Source of the DNA: Stutzerimonas stutzeri
Lineage (GTDB): Bacteria; Pseudomonadota; Gammaproteobacteria; Pseudomonadales; Pseudomonadaceae
NCBI RefSeq assembly: GCF_013522825.1
Contig: NZ_JAAMQZ010000017.1
Span: 37,913 to 101,912 of the forward strand
Direction: 5' to 3'
Length of the DNA: 64,000 nt
The notes beneath the pieces are model-generated. The model was given only the letters and a program-made list of their open reading frames with translations. It had not been told where the DNA came from and made no database searches. The number at the start of each line of letters is the position of its first letter. The first letter of the stretch is position 1. The position numbers and the translations under genes were made by a program. Below, one piece after another: positions 47,738-58,572 of the stretch.

Positions 47738-49147
47738 TCAGACATTGAACAACGGGCTCGCCTGCGTCTGCGCTCTGGGGCGGGATGAAAAGGCCCGCAG
47801 GTCACGCAGGAAAGTGTCGCGCCAGGCGTCTAGGTCAGCGATGCGGATGATGCGCATCATGTGCTCGTAGCGGTCCTTGCGTTCCGCGAGCGGCATGCGC
47901 AGGGCGCGGTCGAGGGCTTCGGCCATGCCGATACAGTCATAGGGATTGACGATCAGTGCAGAGGTCAGCTCACGGGCAGCCCCGGCGAAGCGCGACAGCA
48001 CCAGCACGCCTGGGTCTTCGGGATCCTGTGAGGCCACGTATTCCTTGGCGACGAGGTTCATACCGTCGCGCAACGGCGTGACGAAGCCGATATCGGCATC
48101 GCGAAAAAGCCCCATCAGAACCCGCCGATCATGACTTTTGTTGAGGTAATGCAGGGGCGTCCAGTCGAGGTCCGACAGCCGACCGTTGATATGCCCCGCT
48201 TCGCTTTCCAGTTGCTTGCGGATGTTCTGGTAGGTCTTGACGTCAGAGCGCGAGGTAGGCGCGATCTGAATGAATTCGACCCCCCGGCGATGCTCCGGAA
48301 AGTGATCGAGAAAGGCTTCATAAGCTTTGAAACGTTCCACCAGGCCCTTGGAGTAATCCAACCGATCCACGCTGATGATTTTTTTACGGGCGATATCCGT
48401 GATGCGCCGCATGGGCCGCCGACGGCCCTTGCTGGATTCTGCAAGGTCGCGGATTTCATCCGGCACCACGCCGATGGGATAGACCCCGGCACGGAAATTC
48501 TGCCCATAAGCGGTCAGGCTGCCGTCGGTTTCGAGGACGCCACGCACTTCCCGGGTCATGTAGTCCTGGAAGGCCAGACGATCGGTTTCGGTCTGGAAAC
48601 CGATAAGATCGTAAAAGCAAAGCGTCTTCAGCAGCTCGTTGTGCGGCGGGATGACGGTGAGAATTTCCGGTGGCGGAAAGGGGATATGCAGGAAGAAACC
48701 GATGCGGTTGCGAATACCCAGCCGGCGACACTCTTCGGCAAAGGGGATCAGGTGGTAGTCGTGGATCCAGATGATGTCGTCGGGTTTTAGCAGCGGTTTG
48801 AGCTTTGCCGCCAGCATGGCGTTGACCCGCCGATAGCCATTGTATTCCTGGCGATTGTAGCGGGCCAGATCGATGCGGTAATGAAAGATCGGCCAGAGCG
48901 TGGCGTTGGAGAAGCCGCGGTAATACTGGTCATAATCCTGCCGGGTCAGGCCCAGGGTAACGTAGGTGATATTGCCGATGATCTCGGTATTGGTCTGCGG
49001 CGTGCTGCTGACTTCTCCGCTCCAGCCAAACCAGATACCGCCGGTCTGACGCAGCGCATCGTACACACCTACCGCAAGCCCGCCGGCGGCGACCTTGCCC
49101 GCCTTGATCGGCGCCACCCGGTTGGAAACCACTATCAGTCGGCTCAT
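47738..49147 (-). CDS. otsA: Trehalose-6-phosphate synthase
   Basis: Joins UDP-glucose and glucose-6-phosphate. 469 residues of the GT20 family, starting [27 protein letters not shown], with the glucose-6-phosphate and UDP binding stretches ([16 protein letters not shown]). Overlaps otsB by four bases. Trehalose serves as an osmoprotectant. Confidence 0.95.
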   Translation of the reverse strand: MSRLIVVSNRVAPIKAGKVAAGGLAVGVYDALRQTGGIWFGWSGEVSSTPQTNTEIIGNITYVTLGLTRQDYDQYYRGFSNATLWPIFHYRIDLARYNRQEYNGYRRVNAMLAAKLKPLLKPDDIIWIHDYHLIPFAEECRRLGIRNRIGFFLHIPFPPPEILTVIPPHNELLKTLCFYDLIGFQTETDRLAFQDYMTREVRGVLETDGSLTAYGQNFRAGVYPIGVVPDEIRDLAESSKGRRRPMRRITDIARKKIISVDRLDYSKGLVERFKAYEAFLDHFPEHRRGVEFIQIAPTSRSDVKTYQNIRKQLESEAGHINGRLSDLDWTPLHYLNKSHDRRVLMGLFRDADIGFVTPLRDGMNLVAKEYVASQDPEDPGVLVLSRFAGAARELTSALIVNPYDCIGMAEALDRALRMPLAERKDRYEHMMRIIRIADLDAWRDTFLRDLRAFSSRPRAQTQASPLFNV

Positions 49148-49938
49148 GGGGCGCTCTCGCTTCGGTCTGTTTTATTGTTGTTTTCCGGCAGATCGTCCAG
49201 CCCGTCGAGCAGCGTGCCAAGCCAGGCACCGACAGCGTCCACCGAATCCAGTCGTTGCGTGGCCAAAGTCTCGCCACCACCCACCTTGATGCTCAGTCCG
49301 CCCAGTTGGTTGACGACTTCGAAACCGGCCTCGTCGGTCCTGTCATCACCCACGAATACCGGGAATCGTCCGAGAAAGGGCGCCTCCTGCATGAATGCAT
49401 GGATCACTTCGCCCTTGCTGGCGCCGCGCGGTTTGAGCTCGAACACGCATTTGCCTGGCTGCAGCGCCAGCACCTCGCCGTAACGCTCGACAAAAGCCTC
49501 GGCAAGGGCACGCGCCGTCTCTTCCAGCTCGGGCGCCAGGCGAAAATGCAGGGCAAAGGCGACGCCCTTGTTTTCCAGCCTCAGGCCGGGATGCTCGACA
49601 CAGGCACGAACAAGCGCCTGCTCGATGTCATGGAAAACCTCGACATCGAGGGCCAGTTGCTGCAGCCGGCCATCGGCAGTGCGCCGTTCGGCACCATGGA
49701 TGCCCGCCGCCGGCAGCCGCAGTGGCGCGAGCAGCGCGTCGAGCTGGCTCAGCGGTCGTCCGGAAATGACCGCCACGGGAATGTCGCCGGCATGCAGCTG
49801 TTCCAGCGCCGCCAGCACGCGGGGCGGGATGAATACGAGTTCGGGACGGGGCTGTATGTGCGCCAGCGTTCCGTCCACATCGAAGAAAAAAGCACAGCGC
49901 CGGACGTCTGTTTCGGGCCGATCGTTTTGTTTGTCCAT
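49144..49938 (-). CDS. otsB: Trehalose-6-phosphate phosphatase
   Basis: Removes phosphate to give trehalose. A 264-residue HAD enzyme with the nucleophile motif FFDVDGTL near residue 20 and later motifs GDDRTDEAGF and KPRGASKGE. Translationally coupled to otsA. The otsBA order is usual in Pseudomonas. Confidence 0.95.
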   Translation of the reverse strand: MDKQNDRPETDVRRCAFFFDVDGTLAHIQPRPELVFIPPRVLAALEQLHAGDIPVAVISGRPLSQLDALLAPLRLPAAGIHGAERRTADGRLQQLALDVEVFHDIEQALVRACVEHPGLRLENKGVAFALHFRLAPELEETARALAEAFVERYGEVLALQPGKCVFELKPRGASKGEVIHAFMQEAPFLGRFPVFVGDDRTDEAGFEVVNQLGGLSIKVGGGETLATQRLDSVDAVGAWLGTLLDGLDDLPENNNKTDRSESAP

Positions 49939-50074
49939 GTTCCCTAGACTCCGGATCGACCAAGGTGGTTCGCTGGCCCGTACGACAAACCGAACCGGCC
50001 AGCGGCAAGGTGGAATCTTCGTCCGAGCCTTCAGTCACAACCAGCAAGACTGGCCATTCACGCAGGACATTGCC

Positions 50075-50638
50075 ATGAACGATCGCAAGCCCTATACGCC
50101 CACGGAAATCGACGATACCGAAGACCGCATGGGCTCCATGGAGCAACTCGACTTCGACCAGCGCCGGGACGAGCGCAAGGGCCGCATCGGCGACGAAGTG
50201 CCACGCGAGGAGGTGGAAGACGAATTCCCGCCGGAGCGCGTCGCCGAAGCTGGGATGACTGCGGGCGAAGTGCCCGATAGCGGCGCCACCATGGATGACC
50301 TGACACCCGAAACGCAGATTCCCGACGATGGTGCCCGTTCATCCCGCGAGCGCGGCCACGGAGGCCCCGCCGATCAGGACTTGAGCGTGGTATCGGAACA
50401 CCAGATCGGCGCCGACGTAGGTCTGGACGAAGCCGAGCAGGCGCGTCGCGACCCGCTCGATGGAAAGCCCTGGGACGGCCCCGCCGATGGCGACCCGGAC
50501 ACCGGCGTCAGCAGCGGCAACGCGGTGCTGCAAGATGACGACAGCCTGCTGGAAGAGGACCAGGACATCCTCTCCGACGACGAGCTGGAAGGCGACGCAC
50601 CGCTGGACTCCGGACGGGACAAACCGGTCGGATCATGA
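50075..50638 (+). CDS. Acidic, probably disordered conserved protein
   Basis: 187 residues from MNDRKPYTPTEIDDTEDRMG, very rich in Asp, Glu, Gly and Pro and without hydrophobic core. It carries a short recurring pattern of DDxx and GA/SGAT segments. Similar Pseudomonas proteins are sometimes labelled HPr-related or serine kinase, without proof. Divergent from otsBA, perhaps related to osmotic stress (inference only). Confidence 0.7.
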   Translation: MNDRKPYTPTEIDDTEDRMGSMEQLDFDQRRDERKGRIGDEVPREEVEDEFPPERVAEAGMTAGEVPDSGATMDDLTPETQIPDDGARSSRERGHGGPADQDLSVVSEHQIGADVGLDEAEQARRDPLDGKPWDGPADGDPDTGVSSGNAVLQDDDSLLEEDQDILSDDELEGDAPLDSGRDKPVGS

Positions 50639-50644
50639 AAAACC

Positions 50645-50705
50645 TGTAGGCCGTAGCCTGGATTAGCCGAAGGCGTAATCCGGGTTTCCGAAGGCGTACT
50701 CCGGA
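50645..50705. repeat. REP-type repeat
   Basis: GTAGCCTGGATTAGCCGAAGG followed by GTAATCCGGG gives a GGATTAgccgaaggcGTAATCC-like hairpin, and a second GAAGGCGTACTCCGG copy follows. It sits just after the acidic gene and just before the rimI stop. Confidence 0.6.
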
Positions 50706-50710
50706 CCGAA

Positions 50711-51163
50711 TCAATCCAGCAAGGTACAGGCCATCACCAGCGCATCCTCGCGCCCTTCCGCTGCCGGGTAATAGTCCCGGCGCCGGCCCACTTCGTTGAA
50801 GCCGTAGCGCTCGTAGAGACGATAAGCCGAGCCGTTGCTGGCGCGAACTTCGAGAAAGCATTCGCGCCCACCGCGCTCGTAGGCCCGCGTCATCAGATGT
50901 TCCAGCAGACGCAGGCCCAACCCGTGTCCCTGGCTTTGCGGCTTGACGGTGATATTGAGCAGGTGCGCCTCGTCGATGATCACGTTGATCACGCCATGGC
51001 CGACCTGCTGCTCGCCCTCGAACATGACCCAGCATTCGTAGGCCGACAAGGCATCGGTGAAAATGCCGCGTGTCCAGGGATGGCTGAAGGCGGCGTATTC
51101 GATCTTCAATACGTTATCGATATCCCCCGCGGTCATCGGGCGGAAGCTGACGGCATCACTCAT
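50711..51163 (-). CDS. rimI: Ribosomal protein bS18 alanine N-acetyltransferase
   Basis: A 150-residue GNAT enzyme that acetylates ribosomal protein S18. From [20 protein letters not shown]; the acetyl-CoA loop is QSQGHGLGLRLLEHL near residue 75. ATG at 51163 overlaps the holD stop; upstream in-frame codons re-read holD. Confidence 0.9.
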   Translation of the reverse strand: MSDAVSFRPMTAGDIDNVLKIEYAAFSHPWTRGIFTDALSAYECWVMFEGEQQVGHGVINVIIDEAHLLNITVKPQSQGHGLGLRLLEHLMTRAYERGGRECFLEVRASNGSAYRLYERYGFNEVGRRRDYYPAAEGREDALVMACTLLD

Positions 51164-51950
51164 GAACCTATCTTCCAGCGTGGCATGCTGCGGCGCAGGG
51201 CCTTCCACAGTTCGGCCTTGGCAGCCGGCTGCTCCATCAGATGCTCCAGACCAGGCATGGCCAGCGCGTGGCCGAGGCCTTCGATGGCCACCTCGCGGTA
51301 GCAGGCATCTTCATCCACTTCGCCGGCATGGCGCAGCGCCGGCTGGCCGATCAGCCAGATGCAGTCACAACCCATCTCTTCCAGCTCGGCAGCCATCACG
51401 CCTTGCACATAATCGCGCGCGGCGTCGGCACCCTGATCGAGATTGCCGCCCTGCAGCAGCGGCCAGCGGATCGGCTCGCCGTCGCCGACCTGCTGCGGCT
51501 TGTCCGGCAGGCGCGCGGCGCGCAGCAGATCCTTGAGCAGGATGTAGGCCGGATCGCGGCTCTGGAAGGATTCGCCCGTGGGCAACTCGACCAGCAACAG
51601 CACGCTGCCGGCGCGCAGCAGCTGCAGGGCGAAGCGTGGCGGCGGCGCGATAGGCTTTTGCTGCTCCGCCGGTATCTCCGGGACCGCGACCGGCTCGGGC
51701 TTCTTCGGCTCCGGCATGGCGATACGGGGTCGCGGCACTTCGGATCGTGCGGCAGGAGCCACTACCGGAACCTGTGCCGGCGAGGCCTCTACGGTCTCGT
51801 CAGGGTCTGCCGGCTCGCAAACGTTTTCCGGCTCGGCTTGCGGCAGCAGCAATTCCAGCCGCGATGGTGCAGCGAAGGGCAGCTCGGTACGCGGCAGCCA
51901 GACGGCCACCTGCATGGCGTCGAGATAGGCTCGACGCCGGGTTTCGCTGA

Positions 51951-51954
<4 letters not shown>
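51160..51954 (-). CDS. holD: DNA polymerase III psi-like subunit
   Basis: 264 residues. The start is TTG at 51954, with GGAAGG just upstream, and it overlaps the leuA stop (TTGA). An internal ATG at 51915 is an alternative. The N-terminal 110 residues are Pro/Ala/Glu-rich and flexible; the C-terminal half ([30 protein letters not shown]) is folded. In P. aeruginosa the gene just upstream of rimI encodes the cryptic psi subunit, which joins the clamp loader to SSB; that assignment is by position and general likeness recalled from memory. Confidence 0.65.
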
Positions 51955-53495
<1,541 letters not shown>

Positions 53496-53594
53496 AGGGG
53501 GAGTCCTCACGGCTACCGCAGATAGGTGCCCTTCGTGGGGGCGGCGCTTATGTGGGCGATTGTCGCGTGAAACGCGGCGGGCGGGAAGGAGCAG

Positions 53595-53707
53595 TGGAGG
53601 CTGGAGGCTGGAGGCTGGAGGCTGGAGGCTGGAGGCTGGAGGCTGGAGGCTGGAGGCTGGACAGAGCGTACCCCCACCTTTTCGTCCAGCCTCTAGCCTT
53701 CCAGCGC
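53595..53707. repeat. Nine tandem GGCTGGA heptamers with inverted arm
   Basis: Bases 53595-53657 are nine exact copies of TGGAGGC followed by a partial copy; 53683-53707 carries the inverted arm CGTCCAGCCTCTAGCCTTCC. The array sits in the gap between leuA and the upstream gene, whose stop (53710) directly abuts the inverted arm. Confidence 0.92.
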
Positions 53708-53709
53708 TT

Positions 53710-54957
53710 TTAATCGGCTTTTTCGTCCCAGGCCCGGTCGCCGTGCTCATCCTTGATCCGGGTGGGCAGGCCCATCACATCGAGCAGCGCGAGGAAGGGC
53801 TCAGCCGGCAACTGCTCGACGTTGACCATGCGCTGCGCATCCCACTCGCCACGCGCCACCAGCAGCGCGGCGGCGACCGGCGGTACGCCGGCGGTGTAGG
53901 AAATACCCTGGCTGTCGGTCTCGGCGTAGGCTTCTTCGTGGTCGGCCACGTTGTAGATGAACAGCTCGGTCTGCTTACCGTCTTTCGTGCCTTTTACCAG
54001 GTCGCCGATGCAGGTCTTGCCGGTGTAGCCCGGCGCCAGCGAGGCGGGGTCGGGCAGCACGGCCTTGACCACCTTGAGCGGCACCACTTCCAGGCCTTCG
54101 GCGGTCTTGACCGGCTGCTCGGAAAGCAGGCCGAGGTTCTTCAGCACGGTGAAAACGTTGATGTAGTGCTCGCCGAAGCTCATCCAGAAGCGGATGTTCG
54201 GCACGTCGAGGTGCTTGGACAGCGAGTGCACCTCGTCATGACCGGTCAGGTAAAGGCTCTGCTCGCCGACCACGGGCAGGTCGTCGGTGCGTTTGACCTC
54301 GAACATCCTGTTGGTCGTCCACTGGGCGTTCTGCCAGCTGTAGACCTGACCGGTAAATTCGCGGAAGTTGATTTCCGGGTCGAAGTTGGTGGCGAAGTAC
54401 TTGCCGTGGGAACCGGCATTGACGTCGAGGATGTCGATCGACTCGATCTTGTCGAAGTACTTCTGTTGCGCCAGCGCAGCGTAGGCGTTGACCACACCCG
54501 GATCGAAGCCGACGCCGAGGATGGCGGTCACGCCCTTCTCCTCGCACTCGGCCAGGTGTTTCCATTCGTAGTTGCCATACCAAGGCGGGGTTTCGCAGAT
54601 CTTGCCCGGCTCTTCGTGAATGGCGGTATCCAGATACGCGGCGCCGGTATCCATGCAGGCGCGCAGCACCGACATGTTGAGGAAGGCGGAGCCGACGTTG
54701 ATGACGATCTGCGATTCGGTCTCGCGGATCAGCGCCTTTGTCGCTTCCACGTCCAGGGCATCGAGGGCGTAGGCCCTGATTTCGGCGGGCTGTTTGAGGC
54801 TGCCCCTGGCCTGTACGCTATCAATGATGGCCTGGCATTTGGAGATGTTGCGCGACGCGATAGCAATACGACCAAGTTCGTCGTTGTGCTGCGCGCACTT
54901 ATGGGCCACCACCTTGGCGACACCTCCTGCACCAATGATAAGAACGTTCTTCTTCAA
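53710..54957 (-). CDS. Carboxynorspermidine dehydrogenase (saccharopine dehydrogenase family)
   Basis: 415 residues of the saccharopine dehydrogenase family, with the NAD(P)-binding [11 protein letters not shown] at residues 7-17. It condenses a diamine (putrescine or diaminopropane) with aspartate semialdehyde to give carboxyspermidine or carboxynorspermidine. It lies 29 bases after nspC, the partner decarboxylase, on the same strand. Which diamine is used cannot be told from the sequence. Confidence 0.88.
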   Translation of the reverse strand: MKKNVLIIGAGGVAKVVAHKCAQHNDELGRIAIASRNISKCQAIIDSVQARGSLKQPAEIRAYALDALDVEATKALIRETESQIVINVGSAFLNMSVLRACMDTGAAYLDTAIHEEPGKICETPPWYGNYEWKHLAECEEKGVTAILGVGFDPGVVNAYAALAQQKYFDKIESIDILDVNAGSHGKYFATNFDPEINFREFTGQVYSWQNAQWTTNRMFEVKRTDDLPVVGEQSLYLTGHDEVHSLSKHLDVPNIRFWMSFGEHYINVFTVLKNLGLLSEQPVKTAEGLEVVPLKVVKAVLPDPASLAPGYTGKTCIGDLVKGTKDGKQTELFIYNVADHEEAYAETDSQGISYTAGVPPVAAALLVARGEWDAQRMVNVEQLPAEPFLALLDVMGLPTRIKDEHGDRAWDEKAD

Positions 54958-54986
54958 TTTTTTTAACTCTCCTTGCTACCGCCGCC

Positions 54987-56084
54987 TCAAGAAAGGCTGG
55001 ACAGGTAATCATCAAAGGTAAATTCACGAACCACCTCGACACTGCCGTCGAGCTGCTTCACCACGATGGACGGCATTTTCAGGCCGTTGAACCAGTTTTT
55101 CTTGACCATGGTGTAACCCGCCGCGTCGATGAACGACAGGCGATCGCCGATGGCCAGCGGACGATCGAATTGGTACTCGCCGAAGATGTCGCCGGCCAGA
55201 CAGGATTTGCCGCACACCATCCAGGTGTGCTCGCCGTCGTTGGGCGCCATCTTGGCGTTGAGGCGGTAGATCAGCAGATCGAGCATGTGCGCTTCGATGG
55301 AGCTGTCGACCACCGCCAGGTTCTTGCCGTTGTAGAGGGTGTCGAGCACCGTCACTTCCAGCGAGGCGCTCAGGGTGATCGCCGCCTCGCCGGGCTCCAG
55401 GTAGACCTGCACGCCGTACTTCTCGGAGAAAGCCTTGAGCCGCGCGCAGAAGGCATCGATCGGGTAGCCCGGGCCTGTGAAGTGGATGCCGCCACCCAGG
55501 CTGACCCACTCGACCTGCTGCAGCAGGTGGCCGAAGCGCTCCTCGATGCGGGTCAGCATCCCGTCGAACAGCTCGAAGCTGCCGTTCTCGCAGTTGTTGT
55601 GGAACATAAAGCCGGAAATCTTGCCGATCACCTGTTCGATCTTTTCCGGGTCCCACTCGCCCAGGCGGCTGAACGGGCGCGCCGGATCGGCCAGCAGGTA
55701 GTCGGAGCTGCTCACCTGCGGATTGACGCGCAGACCACGGATGGTGCCCTCGGTCTGGGCCGCATAGCGGTCCAGCTGGCCGATGGAGTTGAAGATGATC
55801 TTGTCGCAGTTGGCGACCATCTCTTCGATTTCGTCGTCGGCCCAGGCCACGCTGTAGGCGTGGGCTTCGCCGGCGAACTTCTGCCGGCCCAGCTTCAGCT
55901 CATAAAGGGATGACGAGGTGGTGCCGTCCATGTACTGCTGCATCAGGTCGAACACCGACCAGGTGGCGAAGCACTTGAGCGCCAGCAGCGCCTTGGCACC
56001 GGAGTGTTCGCGCACATAGGCGATCTTTTCCAGGTTGCCCAGCAGCTTCTGCTTGTCGATGAGGTAGTACGGCGTCTTGATCAT
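54987..56084 (-). CDS. nspC: Carboxynorspermidine decarboxylase
   Basis: A PLP enzyme of the fold III (alanine racemase-like) group, 365 residues. The PLP Lys is Lys37 in LLALKCFATW; HNNCEN and the later GKSCLAGD stretch are also conserved. It decarboxylates carboxyspermidine or carboxynorspermidine to the polyamine. First gene of the pair; a REP doublet lies upstream. Confidence 0.92.
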   Translation of the reverse strand: MIKTPYYLIDKQKLLGNLEKIAYVREHSGAKALLALKCFATWSVFDLMQQYMDGTTSSSLYELKLGRQKFAGEAHAYSVAWADDEIEEMVANCDKIIFNSIGQLDRYAAQTEGTIRGLRVNPQVSSSDYLLADPARPFSRLGEWDPEKIEQVIGKISGFMFHNNCENGSFELFDGMLTRIEERFGHLLQQVEWVSLGGGIHFTGPGYPIDAFCARLKAFSEKYGVQVYLEPGEAAITLSASLEVTVLDTLYNGKNLAVVDSSIEAHMLDLLIYRLNAKMAPNDGEHTWMVCGKSCLAGDIFGEYQFDRPLAIGDRLSFIDAAGYTMVKKNWFNGLKMPSIVVKQLDGSVEVVREFTFDDYLSSLS

Positions 56085-56427
56085 TTATAGGTGCCCATGC
56101 GAGTCGCCCGACAGGAAGCCGGCGGCTCCCCATTTGCAAAAGGGCGGATTCTGCCGGCAATCGCCACATATCGAAAGGCCATCGACACATTTCGTCCGAC
56201 AGAATGCGTCGCCGCGGGTCTGTAGGGCCGAATTCATTCGGCCACCGCTTCCGCAAAAGCCGAACAAGTTCGGCCCTACGAGCCCAGGCAGCTAACCCGG
56301 TCTTGATGACAATTCGGTTACCGCGCCCCATGGACGAACGAACGACAACCGCTCATCCGATCGCAAATACCGGCGCGCCGATGCAGTACAATCCGCCCTT
56401 TTTTCACTGGCTGGAACCAGCGCCTCG
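56085..56427. other. Intergenic region between nspC and mksF
   Basis: 343 bases between divergent genes. The only clear structure is the REP doublet at 56222-56279. Promoters for both genes must lie here but no confident boxes are visible. Confidence 0.5.
56222..56279. repeat. REP doublet, GGGCCGAATTCATTCGGCC type, copy 2
   Basis: GTAGGGCCGAATTCATTCGG at the left and the inverted TTCGGCCCTAC at the right, same family as 33240-33295. Confidence 0.82.
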
Positions 56428-57669
56428 ATGATCGAACCCAAGCGCGTACTGCGTGCCCTCGCCGAACACTGGACCCTGCTCGAACCGCTGTGCGAACGCT
56501 TCGATGCCGGCACCCTGAGCCTGGTCGAACTGCGCCACCAGCTCGCGGCGCAACTGCCCGAAGGCACGCCCACCGATATCACCGCCCTGCTCGACCAGTG
56601 GATTCGCCTGGACATCCTGGTGCCGGTGGCCAAGAGCCCCAACCGCTTCGAGCTGAACGCGCAGATCCACGACTTCCTCGCCTACCTGCGTCGCGAGCAC
56701 CGCCTCGGCCTGTGCCTGGAAATCGAAGCCTACCTGCGCCATCTGGAACGCCTGGCCGGACACATCCTCGACGCCTTCGAAATCCGCGACGGCAACGACC
56801 TGGCCCGCCAGCTGCGCCTGCTCGACATGCGCGTGCGCGACGTGCTGAAGAAACTCGACAACGACGAACAGGCGCTGGTGGCCGTGGCCGACCGGGCCAA
56901 GACCAGCGACCGGCAGATTCCGCTGCGCCAGCGCTACGCCGAGGTGCTCGCCACCTGGGACGAATACGTCGAGCCGATGATCCAGCTGGTCTCCGCCGAC
57001 GGCGCCTTCGAGCAGGGCGTGCACCGCGTCGAACAGGTGCTGATGAAGCTGCTCGGCGAGCAGCAGCGCCTCGGCCAGCTGGTGGACGACGACCTGCTGC
57101 TGCGCACCCACGCGCGCATCCTGGAGATGCAGACCACCGCCCAGCTGACCCTGCGCAAGGCCCGCGAGCTGCTGCTGCCGCTGCGCGAAGAGGCGCGCCG
57201 GCACAACGCGGTGACCCGCGGCGCCGCTCTGGCGCTGTCGGCGATCCGCAAGAAAGGCCTGGACGCCGTGCCGCAGGCCTCGCTGCCGCTGTTCACCCGT
57301 CCGCAGAGCACCTTCCTCGGCACCGCCAGCCAAGTCGAAGCCTATGTCTATGCGCTGGCGCGCTTCGAGCCGAAGCCGGCGCAGTTCCCCCGCGCCGGCA
57401 GCAAGCGCAAGGGCGACCAGCCGCGCGCGCCACGCACCGCCCGCGAGATGATCGAGCGCTGCCAGCAGGCGCTGCCGCTGCCGGACCTGATGGCCTGGCT
57501 GCTGGAACAGGAACCCGAGGGCGCCACCGACGAACTGCTGTACTGGTTCTCGCGCCTCTCGCGCGACGCCCGCTTCCAGCGCGACCGCCTGGAACGCCGC
57601 GAGTACCTGACCCGTGAACACCGCGTCAGCCTCAGCTCCTTCGCGCTGGTGGCCAATGCGAATGGTTGA
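56428..57669 (+). CDS. mksF: Condensin kleisin-like subunit MksF
   Basis: A 413-residue MukF/MksF-type kleisin partner. It is helical and charged, with a winged-helix-like N-terminus (residues about 1-90, VLRALAEHWTLLEPL) and long helices in the middle (RVEQVLMKLLGEQQRLGQLV). With MksE it bridges the heads of MksB. It precedes mksE and mksB; a REP-filled gap of 207 bases separates it from mksE. Functional call is by gene order and protein type. Confidence 0.88.
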   Translation: MIEPKRVLRALAEHWTLLEPLCERFDAGTLSLVELRHQLAAQLPEGTPTDITALLDQWIRLDILVPVAKSPNRFELNAQIHDFLAYLRREHRLGLCLEIEAYLRHLERLAGHILDAFEIRDGNDLARQLRLLDMRVRDVLKKLDNDEQALVAVADRAKTSDRQIPLRQRYAEVLATWDEYVEPMIQLVSADGAFEQGVHRVEQVLMKLLGEQQRLGQLVDDDLLLRTHARILEMQTTAQLTLRKARELLLPLREEARRHNAVTRGAALALSAIRKKGLDAVPQASLPLFTRPQSTFLGTASQVEAYVYALARFEPKPAQFPRAGSKRKGDQPRAPRTAREMIERCQQALPLPDLMAWLLEQEPEGATDELLYWFSRLSRDARFQRDRLERREYLTREHRVSLSSFALVANANG

Positions 57670-57695
57670 GCCAAGCGTATGGCCTACGGGGGCCG

Positions 57696-57855
57696 GTGGA
57701 AAATGCTTCGCAGTTTTCCACGGGGCGGCCTACCGCACTACGGCCACCCCCACCTTGGCGGCCAAGCCTGACGTAGGGTGGACAACGCGAAGCTTGTCCA
57801 CCATTCGCCCATCCAAACACCACGATGGAAAAGGCTTCGCCGTTTTCCACCCTAC
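57696..57855. repeat. REP cluster inside the mks operon
   Basis: Two hairpins: GTGGAAAATGCTTCGCAGTTTTCCAC type at 57696-57721, and a larger doublet at 57773-57855 with outer ends GTAGGGTGG and CCACCCTAC, including GACAACGCGAAGCTTGTCC. Confidence 0.8.
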
Positions 57856-57876
57856 GATTGCCTGTGAGCCACGTTC

Positions 57877-58572
57877 ATGAACATCGACCTCAAGGAAATG
57901 ACCCAGCTGGCGCCGATCTTCCGCGAGCTGTTCAAGGGCTACCACCTGTCGCGCAGCGAGCCTGAGCCCTACGCCCAACTGTCCAACCTGCAGGATCAGT
58001 ACCGCGCGCTGTTCAAGGCGCTCGGTTTCGAGCTGGTCTGCGACCCGCGCGGCTTCTACTACTTCGTCCCCGAGCAGATGGGCGCGCAGGTCAACAAGAC
58101 CGCCCAACGCCTGGCGCTGTTCACCTTTATCCTCGTTGAGCATTTAGCGGATCAGGGCCGCGACCCGCTCGCCGTGCTCGACGGCGGCAGCCTCGGCCGC
58201 GACGAGTTGCCGGCACTGCTGGACAAGTACCGCGACCTGTTCCTGCAGGCCGAAGTCACCACACAGGACGAGCTGGAAGAGAAGGTCATCCGCCGCCTGA
58301 CCCAGCTGGGCTTCGCCGAGGACAGCAACGGCGTCTACCGCTTCCTGCCGCCGATGCACCGCTTCCTCGACGTCTGCCTGTCGGTGCAGCAGGACCGCGA
58401 TCTCGCCGCCAGCCTGCACAGCAGCGACCTGCCACTGCCGGAACTGATTGCCGAGGACGACAGCGAGGACGAGATCATCCTTATCGAGGAGCCGAGCGAG
58501 GCCCTTGTCGAGGAATCCGAAGAGGACGCCCTGGCCCGCGCCATCGCCGCAGAAAAGGAGCTTGAAGCATGA
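57877..58572 (+). CDS. mksE: Condensin subunit MksE
   Basis: 231 residues, a MukE-like protein that binds the MksF kleisin and regulates the condensin. The N-terminal part (NIDLKEMTQLAPIFRELFKGY) and winged-helix folds are followed by an acidic tail rich in Glu and Asp (EDDSEDEIILIEEPSEAL). It overlaps mksB by ATGA, so stoichiometry is coupled. Confidence 0.88.
   Translation: MNIDLKEMTQLAPIFRELFKGYHLSRSEPEPYAQLSNLQDQYRALFKALGFELVCDPRGFYYFVPEQMGAQVNKTAQRLALFTFILVEHLADQGRDPLAVLDGGSLGRDELPALLDKYRDLFLQAEVTTQDELEEKVIRRLTQLGFAEDSNGVYRFLPPMHRFLDVCLSVQQDRDLAASLHSSDLPLPELIAEDDSEDEIILIEEPSEALVEESEEDALARAIAAEKELEA

Noticed and set aside
53595..53657. CRISPR-like array
   Set aside because: Units are 7 bases in direct contact without spacers; it is a simple tandem repeat.
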